Of a stretch of DNA of 7,099 nt, positions 5,316 through 7,099 are shown one piece after another; the first letter of the stretch is position 1, and each line of letters opens with the position of its first letter. The stretch comes from Candidatus Bathyarchaeota archaeon. Its GTDB lineage: Archaea; Thermoproteota; Bathyarchaeia; TCS64. Under the pieces are notes generated by a model that saw only the letters and a program-made list of their open reading frames with translations, was not told the origin of the DNA and made no database searches. The stretch spans positions 1-7,099 of the forward strand of contig JAOZIG010000190.1 of NCBI GenBank assembly GCA_026014515.1, given 5' to 3'. The position numbers and the translations under genes are program-made.

Positions 5316-5552
5316 ATGAGCAGAAGCGACGAAGAGGAATCCCTCTACGACTGGTACAACAACGAGATCCATCGTACTATTTGTCCCAGATGCGGCAGTC
5401 CTAAGATCAGTGAACTTGAGTACACTCTTGACAAAGACGGGATTGGAGTCGTATACCGGTGCATGAGATGCCTATACGAGTACGGTATAGACGTTGAGTC
5501 TGACGGAGTATACTTTGATAAAAACCAAAACCCAACACTCTACTGGAAATAA
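5316..5552 (+). CDS. Small zinc-ribbon protein
   Basis: A 78-residue cytoplasmic protein with an acidic N-terminus (MSRSDEEESLYDWY) and one zinc ribbon: CPRCG at residues 23-27 and CMRC at 49-52, separated by strands ISELEYTLDKDG and GVVYRC. The four cysteines are of the kind found in transcription factors and RNA polymerase or ribosome-associated proteins, but there is no further domain, so a role in nucleic-acid or protein binding is only a guess. The ATG at 5316 is chosen because GGAGG ends four bases upstream and because the zinc ribbon is complete from there. It lies 55 bases after RNase PH and may be co-transcribed with it or use its own promoter. Confidence 0.72.
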   Translation: MSRSDEEESLYDWYNNEIHRTICPRCGSPKISELEYTLDKDGIGVVYRCMRCLYEYGIDVESDGVYFDKNQNPTLYWK

Positions 5553-5589
5553 CGCCAACAACGCCCCGGGCTCACCCAGTATAGTGAAC

Positions 5590-5604
5590 CGATGATTTTA
5601 TCAT
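5590..5604 (+). promoter_or_regulatory. Conserved CGATGATTTTATCAT element, copy 1
   Basis: Copy 1 of a 15-base motif whose inner 13 bases, ATGAT-TTT-ATCAT, are a perfect palindrome. It lies 46 bp before the ATG of the membrane-protein gene. If it acts as the TATA box, the message would have a leader of roughly 25 bases with the GAGGG ribosome binding site at 5636-5640. A second TATA-like sequence at 5623-5632 competes with it. Confidence 0.5.
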
Positions 5605-5622
5605 TTCTCAAACTAAATGTTG

Positions 5623-5632
5623 TTATAAAATA
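5623..5632 (+). promoter_or_regulatory. Alternative TATA box of membrane-protein gene
   Basis: TATAAAATA is a better match to the general archaeal TATA consensus than the upstream palindrome, but its centre is only about 23 bp from the ATG at 5650, slightly short for a leaderless start. If this box is used, the GAGGG at 5636-5640 would not be transcribed. Confidence 0.3.
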
Positions 5633-5649
5633 AATGAGGGTAGTCGAAT

Positions 5650-6102
5650 ATGCGAACCGAGCCGCAAAATATTGATTACGTGTATGAAAAAGTGTTCATC
5701 GCTTCCTCAATTGTCTTCAATCTTCTTGTTAGCGCTGTATACATCTCAACAAAATATGAAAATATGAGGCTAGTCAAGAACTTGGGTTATCCTTTTGTCT
5801 CCTTAATCATTCCCTTTGGGTTAACCCTAATCAGATTCATACAAAACAGAGATGAAAAAAGAGTAATTGTATCCAACGCCATAATCCTGGTGTATCTCTT
5901 CTTGGAGTTGTTGTTTGATATTATCCTAGTTTTTCCTTTTAGAGAGATTTTGTGGCTTCACGCCTTCTATGTTTCTGTGTTTTACGCTGCCGAGTTTAGC
6001 ATTATTGGGGTTTCTTTTAACCTCAACAAGAAGATGGGTTACATTGTTCTATTTACTTTCATGATACTGCTCGGATATCTCACATACTTGTATCTTGGAT
6101 GA
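5650..6102 (+). CDS. Small multi-pass membrane protein, function unknown
   Basis: A 150-residue integral membrane protein with four or five hydrophobic spans, at about residues 15-33, 45-64, 72-96, 99-123 and 129-149, joined by short loops. The loop KYENMRLVK (35-43) and the stretch QNRDEKR (65-71) are charged; the C-terminus ends directly after the last span. There is no conserved polar or charged residue within the spans to suggest a channel or transporter, and I do not recognise a family. GAGGG nine bases upstream supports the ATG at 5650. It shares its upstream 15-base motif with the next gene, so the two may be co-regulated, but each seems to have its own promoter. Confidence 0.72.
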   Translation: MRTEPQNIDYVYEKVFIASSIVFNLLVSAVYISTKYENMRLVKNLGYPFVSLIIPFGLTLIRFIQNRDEKRVIVSNAIILVYLFLELLFDIILVFPFREILWLHAFYVSVFYAAEFSIIGVSFNLNKKMGYIVLFTFMILLGYLTYLYLG

Positions 6103-6122
6103 CTTACGTTTCGATACATAAT

Positions 6123-6137
6123 CGATGATTTTATCAT
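6123..6137 (+). promoter_or_regulatory. Conserved CGATGATTTTATCAT element, copy 2
   Basis: Identical over 15 bases to copy 1 and preceded by AT. Its TTTTATC core is about 30 bp before the ATG at 6161 and no ribosome binding site follows, fitting a TATA box for a leaderless message. Confidence 0.55.
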
Positions 6138-6160
6138 TACATATTTTTCTACAAATAGAT

Positions 6161-6592
6161 ATGAGTCTAAACCCTGTTGAATGGGAGTTACTATCTAATG
6201 GTGATGCCCTTCTGAAATTTAACCACAGCCTACTAGAGGATATGAAAGTCTCACCATACAGTGTACCAACGAACGAAAGAGGAGGCGTAGCAAGAGCACT
6301 TCTATCTATGTCTGCCTTATCCTGCATGGCTGGGACTCTTAACGCCATGTTAAAGGCTAGAGATGTTGAGGTAAAAGGCATCAAAGGCTCAGCATCTGTT
6401 CAAATGGGTAAAAACGAGAAAAACAGAGACCTAGTTGATGGAATAAACTTGAACATAGATGTAGATATTGAAGAGCAGTATATGTCTGTACTTGAAAGGT
6501 GTATCAAGTATCTTGAAGATGGGTGTCTCGTGACGAGAGGTCTCAAGAAAGGAATCAAAGTAACCCTCAATATCCAAAGAACACCAGACTAA
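6161..6592 (+). CDS. OsmC/Ohr family protein
   Basis: A 143-residue cytoplasmic protein of the OsmC-like fold. The first reactive cysteine is in SALSCMAGTL (Cys55) at the start of the central helix, and the second in EDGCLVTRGLKKGIKVTLNI (Cys122) before the last strand, the spacing typical of the family. Strands VKGIKGSASVQM and GINLNIDVDI lie between them. Canonical members reduce organic hydroperoxides through this cysteine pair; many archaeal OsmC-like proteins lack a tested activity. The N-terminal region (to about residue 35) is shorter than in classic OsmC. ATG 6161 is preferred because the TATA-like box is about 30 bp upstream. An in-frame ATG at 6125 falls inside that box and is rejected. 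Confidence 0.8.
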   Translation: MSLNPVEWELLSNGDALLKFNHSLLEDMKVSPYSVPTNERGGVARALLSMSALSCMAGTLNAMLKARDVEVKGIKGSASVQMGKNEKNRDLVDGINLNIDVDIEEQYMSVLERCIKYLEDGCLVTRGLKKGIKVTLNIQRTPD

Positions 6593-6603
6593 CAGATATC
6601 AAT

Positions 6604-6618
6604 CGATGATTTTATCCT
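6604..6618 (+). promoter_or_regulatory. CGATGATTTTATC element, copy 3, with no gene behind it
   Basis: ATCGATGATTTTATC matches copy 2 over 15 bases, but the right arm of the palindrome is changed to ATCCT. Transcription would begin near 6640, where no start codon with a following reading frame exists. The nearest ATG, at 6627, gives only 18 codons. Confidence 0.45.
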
Positions 6619-6634
6619 CACATATAATGAGGAA

Positions 6635-6645
6635 GGGGGGGGGGG
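6635..6645 (+). repeat. Run of eleven G
   Basis: An uninterrupted G-run in an otherwise AT-leaning intergenic sequence, close to the expected start of transcription from the promoter-like element at 6604-6618. Its length may be unreliable because homopolymers are prone to sequencing error. Confidence 0.7.
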
Positions 6646-6755
6646 TACTGGCATCCCAACCCAAAAGAAGCTTATTTCACTGAAACCAGCCCCAGAACAC
6701 CCCAGATCAACACTCAATAAGTGTAAAAAAGAGTACCAGTAACCGTGAAATAAGC
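6646..6755 (+). other. Candidate structured RNA or inverted-repeat element
   Basis: GCTTATTTCAC (6670-6680) and GTGAAATAAGC (6745-6755) are an 11-bp perfect inverted repeat. Between them lies a small hairpin, ACACT/AGTGT with loop CAATA (6710-6724). TACTGG (6646-6651) can pair with CCAGTA (6736-6741), which crosses the long stem and would make a pseudoknot. No reading frame of note runs through it on either strand. Together with the promoter motif upstream, this suggests a non-coding RNA, but base pairing by chance is not excluded. Confidence 0.35.
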
Positions 6756-6808
6756 ACACGAGACCCGAATAATACGATAATTCCACTCAAGTAGACACCA
6801 AAACAAGA

Positions 6809-6836
6809 TGGTGCGGGGGATGAGGTTTGAACCCAT
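6809..6836 (-). other. Isolated tRNA 3'-end-like element (T arm, acceptor strand, CCA)
   Basis: On the minus strand: T stem ATGGG, loop TTCAAAC, CTCAT (five pairs, one G-T), then acceptor strand CCCCCGC, discriminator A and CCA. The acceptor and discriminator are typical of archaeal tRNA-Leu. No matching GCGGGGG 5' strand, D arm or convincing anticodon arm is found on the 260 bases upstream. It could be a relic or attachment-site remnant, or the 3' half of a split tRNA. A TTTTATC box at 6902-6908 (minus) could start a transcript near 6879, about 70 bases before the CCA. Confidence 0.45.
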
Positions 6837-6930
6837 GGAAACTGTAGTTATTTCAAATAAAATTTCTGTCAGTCTAGTGTTTCAACTGTGTGAGATCATC
6901 CGATAAAAACAGACCAAACACGCCAGAATA

Positions 6931-7098
6931 TTATAGATGAGATCTGTTGGAAAGTTTCCTATGATATAGCCAGACACTAACCATCAATCCAGCGAGCAAG
7001 GAGAGGAACGGGAAACCCGGGATCAAGTCACCTAACCCATCAGAGGAATCCACTGTAAACAATAGAGTTGAAACCTCTTCATCGTTTACAAACACAGT
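6931..7098 (-). CDS. C-terminus of cell-surface protein with IPGFP sorting tail (partial)
   Basis: The minus-strand frame is open from the window edge to the TAA at 6931-6933; the visible 55 residues are the end of a longer protein. After a hydrophilic stretch (NDEEVSTLLFTVDSSDGLGD) comes IPGFP (residues 26-30), one hydrophobic span (FLSLLAGLMVSVWLY, 31-45) and a basic cluster, HRK, then a short polar end. This three-part tail is the hallmark of archaeosortase/PGF-CTERM-like sorting signals, by which surface proteins are processed and anchored outside the membrane. What the protein does cannot be seen. Six bases of A at 6904-6909 region (T on the minus strand) may help terminate it. Confidence 0.7.
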   Translation of the reverse strand, partial: TVFVNDEEVSTLLFTVDSSDGLGDLIPGFPFLSLLAGLMVSVWLYHRKLSNRSHL

Positions 7099-7099
7099 C

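Noticed and set aside
6627..6683. Short ORF starting at ATG 6627 behind promoter copy 3
   Set aside because: Only 18 codons, three of them from the G-run, and too close to the TATA-like core to be within the transcript. A frameshift in the G-run was considered, but the other frames are also closed soon after.
6589..6786. Minus-strand 65-codon frame across the inverted-repeat region
   Set aside because: Composition is erratic, with a run of prolines derived from the G-run, no ribosome binding site and no resemblance to a family.
1..7099. Search for transposase, integrase, CRISPR repeats or defence genes
   Set aside because: No coding frame resembles these, and no direct-repeat array with regular spacers is present.

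Overview
The window looks like a chromosomal segment of an archaeon. Several genes have a TATA-like box about 25-33 bp before the start codon and no ribosome binding site, as in leaderless archaeal transcription. Gene ends on the minus strand carry simple T-run terminators. The gene content also fits: an iron-sulfur flavoprotein with the compact cysteine motif of the methanoarchaeal type, 2-amino-thiazoline-carboxylate hydrolase-like proteins, and a surface protein ending in an IPGFP-type archaeosortase tail. An Asgard-type or similar uncultured lineage is plausible, but I cannot prove it from sequence alone.

Layout. (1) Positions 2-1464, plus strand: three consecutive genes of the L-2-amino-thiazoline-4-carboxylate (ATC) hydrolase-like family. 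The first is cut by the window edge, and the second and third overlap. (2) Positions 1506-2682, minus strand: three very small proteins resembling ferredoxin-like (dimeric alpha-beta barrel, DUF3303-like) domains. Each has its own promoter, upstream GATT-type repeats and T-run terminator, so they form a tandem family rather than an operon. (3) Positions 2839-3729, minus: an iron-sulfur flavoprotein with an extra C-terminal region. It is divergent from a SAM-dependent methyltransferase (3824-4435, plus). (4) Positions 4547-5552, plus: a bacterial-type RNase PH followed by a small zinc-ribbon protein whose ribosome binding site lies inside a perfect palindrome. (5) Positions 5650-6592, plus: a small multi-spanning membrane protein and an OsmC-like protein, each preceded by the same motif CGATGATTTTATCAT. 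(6) Positions 6593-7099: no complete gene. This stretch holds a third copy of the promoter motif with no gene after it, an 11-G run, crossing inverted repeats, a tRNA 3'-end-like element on the minus strand, and the C-terminus of a cell-surface protein entering from the right.

Functionally the window mixes small-molecule and redox genes (ATC hydrolase-like proteins, flavoprotein, OsmC) with RNA processing (RNase PH). I see no mobile-element genes, CRISPR array or defence operon. The most unusual material is non-coding: the shared regulatory architecture of the three small minus-strand genes, and the 6600-6840 region with a possible ncRNA and an isolated tRNA-Leu-like 3' end.
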